Shown piece by piece: positions 11,831-24,322 of a stretch of DNA of 64,000 nt; within the stretch, counting starts at the first letter, position 1, and each line of letters begins with the position of its first letter. The translations under genes and the position numbers were made by a program. The notes beneath the pieces are model-generated. The model searched no databases. It was not told where the DNA came from and saw nothing but the letters and a program-made list of their open reading frames with translations. Where the stretch lies: the NCBI GenBank assembly GCA_943736015.1, contig OX031057.1, positions 37,224,501 to 37,288,500 on the forward strand. Direction: 5' to 3'. The stretch is from Tridacna crocea. Taxonomy: Eukaryota > Mollusca > Bivalvia > Cardiida > Cardiidae.

Positions 11831-11992
11831 ATAATAGCGTTAATTCACGTTTTTTTCGGTCGTTAACATTCGCAGAGGCCCTCAAAATACTTTAACACCC
11901 TCGTGCTTCGCACTCGGGCGTTAAAGCATTTTTCGGGCCTCTGCGAATGTTAACGACCTCAAAAACGTGAATTAACCCTATAATAGTTACTT
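11831..11992. mobile_element. Foldback MITE
   Basis: The arms CGTTAACATTCGCAGAGGCC and GGCCTCTGCGAATGTTAACG pair perfectly. The outer GTTAATTCACGTTTTT pairs with AAAAACGTGAATTAAC. The loop side contains CCCTCGTGCTTCGCACTCGGG, a second hairpin. Confidence 0.7.
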
Positions 11993-12960
11993 TCGACGAC
12001 TCTGAACTAAAAGGCTTTAGACAACTTAGTTAAAAGAGGAGAAAATCTTGGTAAGCAGCATATGCTCCTTTTATAGCGCTTTTTCAAGCCTACCTATGAC
12101 AGAAATCTCCATTTTGCCACATTTCATCTGTTGTCTGCATATGCTTTCAATTTGGCCCTATCCAAAATTTTGTCGTCTGGTAGAGGGTTAAGGCGGGGAA
12201 ATTTACCGGGACAAGAATTTTATCCAAGGAACCCCATGCTGGACCTTTTTTTTAATATGCAAATGACATTTCGTGTAAACGAAATAAAGTGAGAAATTTG
12301 CATGTTTAAAAAAGGTCGAACATGTCAACTTATATATTTTGAGCGTTGTAAATAATAATTGTTGTTATTTTTTCTTCGGATGTAGTTCTACCGAAACTAT
12401 ATTTCATGTTAATATTTAAACGGAATACCATTTTTTCCACAAGGTTTTTGATAGCTAGTCTAATAAAGGTATATGTGCACACAGAATCTAATTCATGAGC
12501 TTAATGAAAACACGGGTACAACACATTTGGTATTAATATCAGTCGTGGCATAATGTTATTTTGTACCATAATGTTCTCAAAGGCTTTGTAATGAATGCAC
12601 ATAGGTGGTTAATATTTATCTATAATTTTCTTTTTATGTTATCTTTTTATCTGTCGCCTTTCCAAACCTATTGCTGCAGATTTGTAGAAGTACAATTAGC
12701 CGGTTCGTTTTGTGACCGTTTTAAACAGTTTTTAACTTAGAACTTTATTGTTTCAACTCGAACTACATAGCAGTTTATCGTTATCTACAAATAACAAAGA
12801 AGCATACATAAAACAATGGCATAATAATTTTTTGAAAGGGAAGAAAAATTTGGTTCGATCGATGAAAGTAACATAAAAACGGAGGTTTTAAAATTCAATT
12901 TTCATTTTTCAATTTCCACCTATATATGCATGCCCATTCACTCAGAGTGAAAAGTTCATG
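11993..12960. other. No gene recognised
   Basis: AT-rich sequence with no supported frame. Around 12170-12195 there is a TAGAGGGTTAAG end resembling the TTAA-flanked MITE family. Confidence 0.45.
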
Positions 12961-13145
12961 CAGACATAAATGGGGATCAAATGGAATTAATGTGTTGTTA
13001 GTATGAAACAAATATGCAGTTCGTCAAAAGTATTAAATCGTATATGAGAAAAGCAGACATAAATAGAGATCAAATGGAATTAATGTGTTGTTAATATGAA
13101 ACAAATAGGCATTCGTCAAAAGTATTAAATCGTGCATGAGAAATG
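12961..13145. repeat. 93-bp unit in two tandem copies
   Basis: The unit beginning CAGACATAAATGGGGATCAA (12961) recurs at 13054 with a handful of differences. Confidence 0.8.
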
Positions 13146-13396
13146 CAGGTAAAGAATTCAGCAGACAACTTAAGAATTCCGCAAATAATACAATCTTTAC
13201 TTGTATTAGCATAATAAATTATATACAATATCTAAATCAAAGACATATATAAACATACACAAATATACATAATCAACCTAAACTTGTGTTTGAAATGTAA
13301 GAAATGTAAAGTATGAATACAGCTCTGGGACTCTGTGCTTTTAAATTAAGGCAATTCTGAATTTGGGAATAATACGTAATGGATTTTTATGAAACA

Positions 13397-14087
13397 AAAT
13401 TGCAGCAGGTGGCTTTTGAAACAATATCTATTAAATTTAACGTATATTATTGCTTAATAAGTAATTGGTGAGTGAAGAAGAATGTTTGTCAGGAATTTCG
13501 AAGTTAAACAAATTTGCAGCGGACCATTACAACATTCTGAGTCAGAAGCCTGAAGAAATGGGATAATAACTTGTTAATTAATTAGTTAATGTGTCTCTGT
13601 TTTATTGATCTTGAATGTAATTTATTGTTTGTCACAAAATTGTCAAGAAACTTCAAATTACAGGCATATTAAAATCTTAAAACTTATAGGAACAAGTTAA
13701 ATAATAAAGAGTGTGAATAATAATGGCATCTGTATTGCAAGCTTTTAGTACAATGTAGTCTGCTGAAACAATGTTTCAAAATTAATCATTAAATCTTAGA
13801 AACATCTAACGTCGTGTTAACCCAGAAATGGAGTCAAAGCTAGAATTTAAATTAGTTGTTACATTGCCAATTGATCTTTACACGTATTGTAACAGCCGCT
13901 ATCTTAATGTTTTCAAAAGTATCAAGTACAAGAACAGAAAAGTTTATTAGCACAATTACGTGTAATAAAAGATGTATTACGATTGCCTGTTAAATTTCTT
14001 TGTTTACTTTTCATGAAGTGATACAATTTGCTACAGCGTTTTCAGAAGCCCCAAAGTTGCTAAAACAAAAAAAAGGTCGTATCTTTT
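13397..14087. repeat. 690-bp direct repeat, copy 1
   Basis: It matches 20456-21145 with roughly 20-25 differences by eye (about 97%). The shared block starts AAATTGCAGCAGGTGG and ends GGTCGTATCTTTT. The ends are not TG...CA and are not inverted. A LINE fragment follows almost immediately. Confidence 0.85.
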
Positions 14088-14091
14088 GGTA

Positions 14092-15000
14092 GATTCTAAG
14101 CACATTTATAATAAAATATTATACGATTGTGGTATAAGATATGTAAAGGACCTATTAAATGTAGATGGAAGTTTTAAAAATTGGTTGGACATAAAAACAG
14201 TGACTAGAAACACAGTGATTTTTTAAAATTTCTATAGCATTACAACATCAGTTAAAAATTTCCTTTCAAAAAATCACATTTTGATTAAAAAGGATGCTTT
14301 AAAAGGATGTCATAATCCTTCTATTAGTTGTTATTTCTTTCATATGCTTACTAAAAGTTGCATAAATAAACATGTTTATAACACTTTGACACACAACGAT
14401 GAAATACCTTCGAGCAGAGTTAAGTGGGACTCATTATATAACAACATAAATATAGATTGGAAACAAGTTCATGGAAATGTGTTTAAATGCACAAAAGACA
14501 CTATTACACAGTGGTTTCAAACAAGAATAATACACAGAATAATTCCAACAAATTCTCTGCTTTTTAAAATGAAATTGATAGATACTAACTCATGTACATT
14601 TTGTAAACGATATGAAGAAACTATTCAACATTTATTTCATGACTGTGAACACACCAAATCATTAATTAATAATATAGCAACAATTTTAAGTACTTTTGGC
14701 CATACACTGCAAACTGACAGTCGAATTTTACTTTGAGGCACACGTACATCAAACGTACCATTAGACAGGCTACTTTTAGAACTTAAGAAATATATTTATC
14801 ACTGTAGGAATAAACAAAAAATACCCTCAATGATCGGCTTTAAAAATACTTTAAACTTAACCTTGAATATTCATAAATGCACAAACACACATGAAATTGA
14901 CAAGTGTCACATGACAATTGTAGAACATGTTTATCAAAGTCTCCTATTGCTAGTATAGTGTACAGGTAGTAAATATTAACGAATTTCTATAAAATTTCTG
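14092..15000 (+). mobile_element. L1/Tx1-like LINE, 3' fragment
   Basis: The frame at 14281-14736 (151 aa) is the carboxyl end of an ORF2-type protein: TITQWFQTRIIHRIIPTNSL, then C-x2-C...H-x4-C (CTFCKRYEETIQHLFHDC). The same signature occurs in the LINE at 28350-30401 (TQWMQKRIVNKVFPTN, CCFCNTSEESLLHVF). The endonuclease and reverse transcriptase are missing, so this is a 5'-truncated insertion starting right after the 690-bp repeat. A stop ends the frame early at 14736. Confidence 0.65.
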
Positions 15001-15098
15001 AAAGATTCCAGTTTCTTTACTCCATATTCACATCCACTCACCCACACACACACATGCTTACATCTATTTCATGTTTTTCTACCCTGATTTCTGATTTT

Positions 15099-15101
15099 CT
15101 C

Positions 15102-15140
<39 letters not shown>
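15099..15140. repeat. (CT)n microsatellite
   Basis: A nearly pure CT run, which explains the RERERERE-type frame on the other strand. Confidence 0.9.
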
Positions 15141-15143
<3 letters not shown>

Positions 15144-15483
15144 TAAGGCCACATTCAAGTGATGGAACAACTTTACAAAAAATACAATTTTTGTCAGGCA
15201 TATGAAACATCTTTTGGGAAAATACATGATGCAAGAAAGAGCTAAGGGTAGATACGCGCGCTTGAAATACGATAAGCTGATAGTGGATACGGATATTTTT
15301 AAATTTGATGACTCAATCAATCGAATCGTGAGAATTGGAAAGAACAAAGGTCACCAACAGCCAATCGCATAAGGGCGGGAAAATGACCAATATGACGTAG
15401 GTGCATCAGACCAATCGGACTCTGACAACGTGGGAGTGACCGGTGCGGTAGGAGGAGCAATATAACAGGGCGGTCAAGGCCTA

Positions 15484-18400
15484 ATGAACAATGTAAACAT
15501 TTTAACGTGGAATATTTGTGGTCTGAAAAAACATACATCGGATCAATCTTTTATACGTTTCCTAACAAAATTTGATATAATCGGACTTTTAGAAACCTGG
15601 AGCGACTTTACAGGAGAATTCTTCGATATTTTAAATGGTTACACATTATTTGATTCCGTAAGGCAAAGGCGTAAAAACTCTCTTAGAAATAGTGGGGGTA
15701 TAGCTGTTTTTGTCAGGAACTCGTTTACAAGGGATAATTTCATCACTAGAATCCATCATGATTTTAAAGATTGTATTATTTTGTACGTTAAATCAAACAC
15801 TTTTAAATTTATGCAAGATATGCTTATTTATATTACATATATATCACCTGAGGGATCAGCCATATATAAGGACAGGGAAGAGAAAAACGGTATCGTTACC
15901 ATGGAAAATAATATAACATTTATTCGTCAGCAATGCCCAAGTAGCTATTTGTATATTGCTGGGGATTTAAATGCTCGAACAAAAGACCTGTTAGATTTTA
16001 TACCAGACGATTCCTTAGATTATGTTTTCAATGATAATGTTGATTATTTGTCTGATATTTTTTCTACTCCTAGAAATAATAGATATGTAGAGAGATGTAA
16101 CATGTTTTGTAAATCGTTGGTAGAACTTTGTTGTTTATATGATGTACATATATTGAATGGTAGATTACATGAAGATATGGTTGGAAATTTCACCTGTTTA
16201 ACTAGTAATGGAGCTAGTTTAACTGATTATCATATTGCTTCGACATTTTTGTTCCCTTTTGTTACATATTTCAATATTCTTGAAAGAGATGAGTCTGATC
16301 ATTTACCTATTCATTCCGTCCTAAGTTTTAAACATCAACAAAAAAACCCATTCAAAGAAAAAAATGAGCAAAATTTACACAGCAAATGTTTTCCCAAGTA
16401 TAAATGGAACGAACATTATAGAGAAAATTTTACCAGTATATTTAAGACAAAATTACGTACCTCCTTTGATTTGTTAATGCATTATGCAAATACAAATGTT
16501 AATCATTCAGTTAATACCTTAATAGAACTTTATCAGTCATCAAGTAAAAAGATGTTAGTCAAACCTCAAAGAAAGGACCTTAACACTACTACGGATCAGC
16601 CTTGGTGGGATACAGATTGTGACAGAGCAAAGTACCGCAAGTATGCAGCACTACGACGTTTCCGTTCTACAAATCAACACATCGATTATACTGCCTATAT
16701 AGAAACTAAACGTTCATTTAAAAAGATTTGTGGGCATAAGAAGTCAAATTATAATTTCAACAACAGGCAAAAATTGATTTCATCAAGAAAAAATCCTAAG
16801 ATATTTTGGCAATTACTGAAACAAAATACAAATAAGAGTAAAAATATAGAAAATACAACATGTAACTTACAAATATGGAAAAATCATTTTGAAAATTTGC
16901 TATATAAAGAAAATCAACCACCGCTCGAATATTCCAATTTTGCTGGTAGAGAGGATAACAATGAGAACATATTAAACGAAATAATTACTCTAGATGAAAT
17001 ACACAAAAGCATTAGAAAACTAAAATTAGGTAAGGCCCAAGGTACCGATGGTATTGGCGCCGAGTTCTACAGATATACGTGTCACGAAATCGCACCAATA
17101 TTATGCACACTTTTTAATAATATATACTCTACTGGAAATTTGCCGGACATGTGGAGAGACAGTGTTATAATACCAGTATACAAATCAGGGCTAAGAGATG
17201 AGCCCGCTAACTACCGGGGAATATCTCTTATAAATGTAATGTATAAGATATTTTCAAATATTCTATAACGACAGGCTACGTAAATGGGCCGAGCTTAACA
17301 ATAAAATTGATGAAGCCCAATCTGGTTTTCGGGCAGGATATTCGACCACCGATAATATTTTTATTCTACAAAGTCTTGTTCAAAAATATCTAAGCAAACA
17401 GGGAGGGCGATTTTATGTACTGTATGTTGATTTCAAAAAGGCATTCGATTCGGTAGTGCACCAAAATTTATTTAATTGTCTAAAAAATATTGGTGTTAGT
17501 AGCAAAATGTTAAAAATTTTATTATCCATTTACTCAAATATGCGTAACTTTGTACGAGTTAATCAAACATTTACTGAACCATTTCCTTGTTACATCGGCA
17601 CTAAACAAGGGGACGTAACTAGTACGATACTTTTTACACTTTACATTAACGAGTTACTTACCTTCTTAAGAAATAAAAATCACAGAGGAATTTTCGTGAC
17701 AGAAGATATTGAAGATGTAATTTGTATTCTCTTCGCGGATGATATTGCAAACTGTGCTGATACAGCAATAAATTTACAGTTACAACTTAATTCTATCTCC
17801 GAATTTTGTAGTCAGACGGGTTTGGCTGTAAATCAATCAAAAACGGAAATTATAGTCTTCAGAAATTCTGGGCCTCTTCGTAACTATGAACATTGGACTT
17901 ACAATGGAGAAGCAGTAAATGTTGTTACAATCTACAAATACTTGGGACTGATTTTCACCCCAACTCTATCATGGGGTAAAGCGAAACAGAAACTAGTAGC
18001 GCAAGCTAATAAATCGATTTTTGCAATAAAATCTTATCAAAAGAAATTTGGACATTTTACTCTCTCTGATCATTTCAAATTGTTCGATTCTATGGTAAAA
18101 CCTATACTACTATACGGGGGAGACATTTGGGGCTTCGAATATACAAGTGAAATTGAAAAAGTTCAAATAAGATTTTGTAAAGATTTTTTAGGTGTAGGAC
18201 CTTCAACGAACGATTCTGTTGCATTGGGAGAATGCGGTCGACTGCCACTATGTGTAGACTATTTTTTAAAATGTATAAAATATTGGTTAAAATTATTATA
18301 TATGCCTCAATACAGATTACCAAGAAATTGTTATAAGATGCTAAAAGGTCTAGATGATACCGGTAGAAATAATTGGGCTTCAGCCATCAAACATTTATTA

Positions 18401-18934
18401 TACTTACACGGGTTTGGAAATGTATGGTTAGCACAAGAAGTGGGAAACATTGAAGTGTTTTTATCTATCTTTAAGCAGAGGGTCATAGATTGTAGGAAAC
18501 AAAATTGGGAGGAGGCTATAAATAGTTCGTCGCGATGTAGCACATATAAGTGTTTTAAAACAATGTTAAACCCCGAAAGATATTTAAGTTTAAATATTTC
18601 GTATTCATTGAGAAGAAATTTGGCAAAATTTCGATGTTCTAATCATAAATTCAAAATAGAAGTCGGAAGACATTTAGGGATCGAAAGAGAAAGAAGAATT
18701 TGTTCCTTTTGCTATAATAATCAGAACCTATCTTATGTTGAAGACGAATACCATGCGTTCTTCCAATGCTTTCAATACAACAGTGAAAGAAAACGTTATC
18801 TCAATAATTGGTATAAAGGTAGAGGCACCCTCGATAACTTCTACAGGTTAATGAAAACAACGGAAGAGTCCACTATTAGAAAAATCGCAATTTTTGTCAG
18901 TGCCATAATGAAAGTGAAAGAGTCTCAAATTTAA
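15484..18934 (+). pseudogene. LINE endonuclease-reverse transcriptase, one frameshift
   Basis: Residues 1-280 are an exonuclease-endonuclease-phosphatase domain: TWNICGL near residue 8, Glu37 in LLETW, GDLNAR near 160 and SDH near 272. The RT follows: GTDGIGAEFYR and NYRGISLINVMYK before 17268, then in the next frame FRAGYSTTDNIF, YVDFKKAFDS, GTKQGDVTS, FADD (17733-17744) and YLGLIF. The carboxyl end has C-x2-C...H-x4-C (CSFC, HAFFQC). The protein nicks target DNA and copies its own RNA there. A single-base shift lies near 17262-17268; otherwise the frame is open for about 1,150 codons. It could be a sequencing indel in a live copy. Confidence 0.85.
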
Positions 18935-18969
18935 TGAATATATAACGCTAAAATGGGCAAGTCATAAGC

Positions 18970-19197
18970 TTAACTCTTTACCAAACGACAAAATATTAGA
19001 CAGGTCCAAATAGAAAACTCCCGCAGACGACAAAATAAACGTATTTCAAAAGTGATATTTGTTTCCAGCAGGGTAGAGAGCATTGTGGATAAAGGAGAAA
19101 ATGCTTGTTACCGCCATTTTCTCCTTTTCCCACAATGTTTTCAAAAGACTTCTATCTTAGGGTCGTAAAAATCAGGGATTGTTTGGTACTGGGTTAA
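18970..19197. mobile_element. TTAA-flanked MITE (piggyBac-like), in LINE 3' UTR
   Basis: TTAA lies at both edges. The inner ends CTCTTTACCAAAC and GTTTGGTACTGGG are inverted. The centre is a hairpin (GGAGAAAATG...CATTTTCTCC). The CCCTTT-type end plus a TTAA target fits piggyBac. Confidence 0.65.
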
Positions 19198-19448
19198 ATG
19201 GAAAGTCACTGTACATATCTAGCTTTATTCAATCATTTGAGATTAGTTCAAAGGACAATCCGAATTGTTTAAGTGTGAGTCTAAAAAAAAATATATCTCT
19301 CTCTTCATATAACATGTATGTTAACTAAATATATAGATATTTTGCAATTATGTTTTTCGTATTTGAATACTAATCTACATCTAAACTGGTAGTCTACAAT
19401 AAACTATCAAAAGTGTTACAACTTGTCTTAGTGAAGCAAATAGTTTGG

Positions 19449-19970
19449 GCCGGAAGCCTTTACTTACATTCTCGATTTAACGTTGATAAAAATGACCTTT
19501 AAAGATTCGGGTTGTTGGTAAAGGGTTAATGAACATCGTCACTCTTATCTTCCACTTGAATACCAAAAAATTATTCTTTTTACCTCACGAAAATACCGGC
19601 GAGTTTAAAGTTTTCTCGGTAAATTATCATTGTGTTTAATCTTATACTATTTTCGTATTATATATAGGTTTGATATTATTGTATATGAATTGTTGTTTCT
19701 GTGTCGGAGGCCTTTACTTACAACATCTATTGGACTTTGACAAAATTGGTCGTTAAAGCTCTGGGTTGTTTGGTAAAGGGTTAATCGACATTGTCAGTTA
19801 ACATGTCACAGCTAACTTCGATAGAAATGTCAAAAAAAAAAATTGATTCTTTTTTTCCCGTAACGCAAATACAGGCGAGTCTAAATTTTTTCGAATTATT
19901 ATTGTTGTGTCTAATCCAATACTATTTATCGTAGCATATAATTATATGTTTGATGTTATACTAGTAGTTA
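19449..19970 (+). repeat. About 260-bp tandem duplication in the LINE 3' UTR
   Basis: The block from GGAAGCCTTTACTTAC (about 19451) recurs from GGAGGCCTTTACTTAC (about 19708), both with TTGGTAAAGGGTTAAT inside and GCGAGT further on. A third partial unit (AAATACAGGCAAGTCT) lies near 20015. Confidence 0.7.
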
Positions 19971-20384
19971 CCTGTCACAGATATTTTAGGAATGAATTAT
20001 CCCGTTTCTGTAAAGCAAATACAGGCAAGTCTATTATTTTTTTTTCTCGGTAAACTATTTGTATATGTGTATGTGTCTAACTCCTTTTTATTATTATGTA
20101 CATGATGGATATTCTATGGATTCAAATGAATTTCATTATATCTCTGGGCTTCATGTACTTCAAATAGATAGATAGATCCTGGTATAATTAGCTATCAAAT
20201 ATATAGGGATTGTTTTGGTTAAAGATTTTACGAATTTCACCGATAAAACGACAACTCTAATAGTTAACTTTTGTAATGTTGTATTTTGTATGTTAGGCCG
20301 GTGGCCTCTATGTACATTGAGATTAAATTGAAATTGAAATTGAAATTCAATTGTTTAAGAGTACTAACAAATTATTTAGAAACC

Positions 20385-20451
20385 TACTAACATTGAATTG
20401 TAAGGTATGGTGTGAGATGGCCACGACTCCCATCATACCAGTTGACGTGGC
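20385..20451. repeat. 67-bp hairpin repeat, copy 1
   Basis: This short block is shared with 24007-24074. It contains the hairpin GGTATGGTGTGAG, loop, CTCCCATCATACC. Confidence 0.75.
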
Positions 20452-20455
20452 AAAA

Positions 20456-21145
20456 AAATTGCAGCAGGTGGATTTTGAAACAATATCTACTAAATTTAAC
20501 GTTTATTATTGCTTAATAAGTAATTGATGAGTGAAGAAGAATGTTTGTCAGGAATTTCGAAGTTAAACAAATTTGCAGCGGACCATTACAACATTCTGAG
20601 TCAGAAGCCTGAAGAAATGGGATAATAACTTGTTAATTAATAAGTTAATGTGTCTCTATTTTATTGATCTTGAATATAATTTATTGTTTGTCACAAAATT
20701 GTCAAGAAACTTCAAATTACAGGCATATTAAAATCTTAAAACTTATAGGAACGGGTTAATAGATAAAGAGTGTGAATAATAATGGCATCTGTATTGCAAG
20801 CTTTTAGTACAATGTAGTCTGCTGATACAATGTTTCAAAATTAATTATTAAATTTTAGAAACATCTAACGTCGTGCTAACGCAGAAATGGAGTCAAAGCT
20901 AGAATTTAGATTAGTTGTTACATTGCCAATTGATCTTTACACGTATTGTAACAGCCGCTATCTTAATGTTTTCAAAAGTATAAATTACAAGAACAGAAAA
21001 GTTTATTAGCACAATTACGTGTAATAAAAGATGTATTACGATTGCCTGTTAAATTTCTTTGTTTACTTTTCATGAAGTGATACAATTTGCCACAGTGTTT
21101 TCAGAAGCCCCAAAGTTGCTAAAACAAAAAAAGGTCGTATCTTTT
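20456..21145. repeat. 690-bp direct repeat, copy 2
   Basis: Partner of 13397-14087. It lies just after the LINE tail and the 67-bp hairpin repeat. The downstream sequence is not shared with copy 1. Confidence 0.85.
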
Positions 21146-21640
21146 CAGCAATGATTTAGATTAAACATCTACACACATATATTGTCTGATAAGCTATTTA
21201 GCTTTCGTATTAACGCTTGTACATAGTCTTAACTTTTGTCACAATGTTATCTAAAGTATGAATTACAAGAAAAGGAACACGTATATGTAGAGTTATGTGT
21301 ATGTAAATACGTCCATGTATTATGGATGTTACTACAATTCTTTGTGTACCTTTTATAAACTGATTCAATTAGCCATTATGTTTTTAAATGCCTCCCTCAA
21401 AAAGCAAAACAAATAGCCGTATCTTCACAGATCCGGGTATAATAACGTGTATTGTTACATTTATTTGAAATGCATTGTATTGGTTTTTGTTACCGTGCTA
21501 TTAAGGAACATGGGTATTAGTTAAGATGCAATTATGTTAGTCTTTTAAACAGCGTTCAGTCATATCGAACTTGTTGAAAGATTTCAACAAACTTAATTCG
21601 TTCTATGGTACAAAATACTGCAGGAAAAGATTAATAGTAC
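21146..21640. other. No gene recognised
   Basis: AT-rich sequence following the second 690-bp repeat. No frame or repeat is supported. Confidence 0.45.
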
Positions 21641-22160
21641 TTAAAGCACTCTAACATTTTGAAATGATGTTACTGGGAAACCATTATGCGTTATTCGCTC
21701 TCGTAATAATGATGTTAAATTGCGTGTTAAACCTATGAATTTCTTTTCGGATCTATATGATAATAATGTAGAATTGTTGCAAGGCGAATCCCTCTCACCG
21801 ATCTTACTTTTACGTTTCGTTAACGAAATTGATTTTTTTACACCAGAATACCAATGAATGCTATACTTTAGGTCGTTTATCGATTTATTTGTTGCTATTG
21901 AATTTGCAGACGACCCCATCCTTATTCTACTACCACTTCAAGGTTACAAAAAATTGTTATCAGCATTCGAGAAATATTTTGTAAAAGTAGAATTTTTTAT
22001 TTTAATGTAGCCTACAAAAAAGTAGTTATCTTTCGTAGAGTTAGAAAACTTTGAATGGAAGGAATGAATTTTACATACATGTATTCTGGAAATAATATGA
22101 AAAAATGAACGCTTTTGATTACTTATGCCAAGTTTTTACTCGTTTTTATTTAAAAAAAAA
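21641..22160 (+). mobile_element. LINE reverse-transcriptase fragment, badly decayed
   Basis: On the + strand, fragments read QGESLSPILLLRFVNEIDFF (about 21779), IEFADDPILILL (the YADD-like catalytic box near 21897) and KVEFF...KKVVIFRR-like text near 21985-22040. Stops and shifts separate them. This is an old, short RT remnant; RTE-like is my best guess. Confidence 0.55.
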
Positions 22161-23890
22161 AAAAAGATGGACGAGAAAATAGAGCACAAAACTAGGTTTT
22201 AAACATATCTGTTGCTTGTGTATCTAATAACCTTTCGTACATCCACAATGAACGTCTAAATATAAAAAAACACAATATTTTCTCAGTCCTTTTCCCAAAA
22301 TGGTTTCTAAAGGCTTCTTTCTCAGTGGCGTCAAAAGTCGGGATTGTGTGGTAATTGGTTAAACAAATAAATCAGGTATAACAAAGTTTACAAAGATAAA
22401 AAGAAAATATGATAGATCTTAATTACCTGAACTCAGTTCCATCCCTCTTGATTTGACGTGGTGGGTCATATCGCAGGCCACATTACTTATCATATGACAA
22501 ATTTCACATTTCACATACAGATATCCACCTTCTTCTTCTTCCTTTCTATATTTCTCCCAACAACACTGTCATAAGAGGAGGAAACAGGCCAGTGAAGTCA
22601 AAATTGACACACCCTCAATTTTTTCGAAAGAACATCGAATTTAACCGACGTCGGCCAACCTTCCAACTATAACCTGTCGTGGCAACTTCAACATGATCAC
22701 AAGCCTCAGGCAAACGATCCACAAGCATAGTTATGCCAGTCAAAACTGATATCGGGGCAAGAATGGGCAGCCTTTCTTTCTGTTTTGCGTGAATCGGTCT
22801 TCACGGTAGAGTCGCGAAGTTGTATGACAAACTTCTACTGTACACCGGAAGTCTCAATCGCCGGGCAGAGTTGTCGTTCGTTACTCTCACCGTGCGAGAG
22901 AGTGCGGAAGTCTTTAAAAAAATCGTTTCTATTTTTTTTTATTTAGATCTACATGTATCGGTTACATTAATCGACAAAACACCTATAAAAATTTTATATT
23001 CTTCATAAAGTTTCATTGTATATTAAAAAGCAATAATGCTAAAGATAGTTTAATCATGCCGTGTCCGGCGGTAATTGACGTGAATGCCTTACCATTCTCA
23101 GCAGCTTACGGAGGCAATTCGATTGTTGTACGTAATATACCGACATTGGCCGATGTTTCAGGATTCCATAACAGTTGGCCAACCTTAACTGTCTCTTAGA
23201 ATGTATCTTTAAGCACAAAATCAATCACTATCAACACTTCTTTGATTAGTAAAATTAGTTAAAGCCGTCTTCTTTTGAAGCAGTAGCTTATTTGGTGGAC
23301 TACTTTTTATTGGGATAACTGAAATGTTATGGCGGTTGTTAGGTATGTTCATCACCGATACATAGGCAATGAGTTTGGCTTTTAGGCTTTTTTTTTTCGA
23401 ATTTTGTTTCGAATTTTGTTTTTTTCGAATTTTGGAATTTTCGTTAACTCTGGCGACAACCGCCACAAAAAATGATAACGGTATTTTGATTGCTATTGAG
23501 AGAAAACCGTGGGAAAGAAAAACAGAACAGGAAAATAAGCTGATTCGTGTAGAGAGTTTTACTGGGGGAACAGGAAGAATTTTTCACATTTCACAAACAA
23601 TTGTCCTCCTCCCTAACCATCACATATCAATAGATATTGGATGCTATCAATAACAGAACATGCAGTTACTTATTTAGATATAAGCATTTAAATTGAGTTT
23701 TGGAATCCAAAGAAAGAAAAAGCCATAATATTCTAAGTAAATCTTCTGCTTTCACTAATATAAGAATGGACTGCTGCGAATATTTTTTCGTTATTAGGTT
23801 GATCAAGATCCTCATCACCATATAAGATGACTTGAGGAGTAACTCTCGTAATTGTAATTATGTCATTATTTAGACTAATTCTTAATTCTC
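22161..23890. other. No gene recognised
   Basis: Mixed sequence. A half copy of the TTAA-family foldback lies at about 22276-22365. The frames at 22820-23008, 23221-23466 and 23369-23653 show no family signature; those at 23221-23653 are driven by a TTTCGAATTTTG repeat. Confidence 0.45.
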
Positions 23891-24006
23891 GGTAAAATGG
23901 GTATTCAAAGAATTACTGATGTGTTAATTCAACAGAGCCGCATCTACAAAGGGGCGACTGGACTATATTTTTCAAATACGAATGCTCATTAAGACAACTA
24001 CACTTA

Positions 24007-24074
24007 TTACTAACATTGAATTGTAAGGTATGGTGGGAGATGGCCACGACTCCCATCATACCAGTTGACGTGGC
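24007..24074. repeat. 67-bp hairpin repeat, copy 2
   Basis: Same block as 20385-20451, here lying within the LINE carboxyl-end coding region and flanked by CTAA on both sides. The stem is GGTATGGTGGGAG with CTCCCATCATACC. Confidence 0.75.
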
Positions 24075-24322
24075 TAATAGAAGTCTAAAAAAAAAAACTA
24101 CATTTATTACGTGACCTAGCATGTATGATCTGAGTTTTTCTATCTCCAAAGAAATAAAGCTTATTTGGTCTCGGTTTATCAATGTTTTAGCGATATTTAA
24201 AAGAAAACAACGTTCCGGCATTTTTCGTTTCATCTGATAAACAGTTCCAATCATTGATCACTGATGGCAAGAATGAACTTCTGTACAAAGTGACTCTGCA
24301 AGCAATGGTTCGCAAGTTATTT

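Larger units (their letters stand above)
15330..20355 (+). mobile_element. Nearly full-length APE-type LINE
   Basis: The parts are a short 5' leader, one long coding region (15484-18934, one frameshift), a long 3' UTR and an (ATTGAA)n tail at about 20325-20350. The 3' UTR carries a TTAA-flanked MITE and an internal tandem duplication. It is flanked at a distance by the 690-bp direct repeats. The clade was not assigned. The carboxyl-end signature GRHLGIERERRICSFC is shared with the LINE at 27048-28346, which is therefore related. Confidence 0.8.

Noticed and set aside
15069-15347. RERERE-rich minus-strand frame
   Set aside because: It is produced by the CT microsatellite.
13397-21145. The 690-bp repeats as LTRs of one retroelement
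   Set aside because: The ends are not TG...CA, no primer site or polypurine tract adjoins them, and the block between holds two LINEs.
20388-24074. Hammerhead-type ribozyme in the 67-bp hairpin
   Set aside because: The CTGATGA and GAAA core is absent, and I did not see it in the noncoding parts I scanned by eye.
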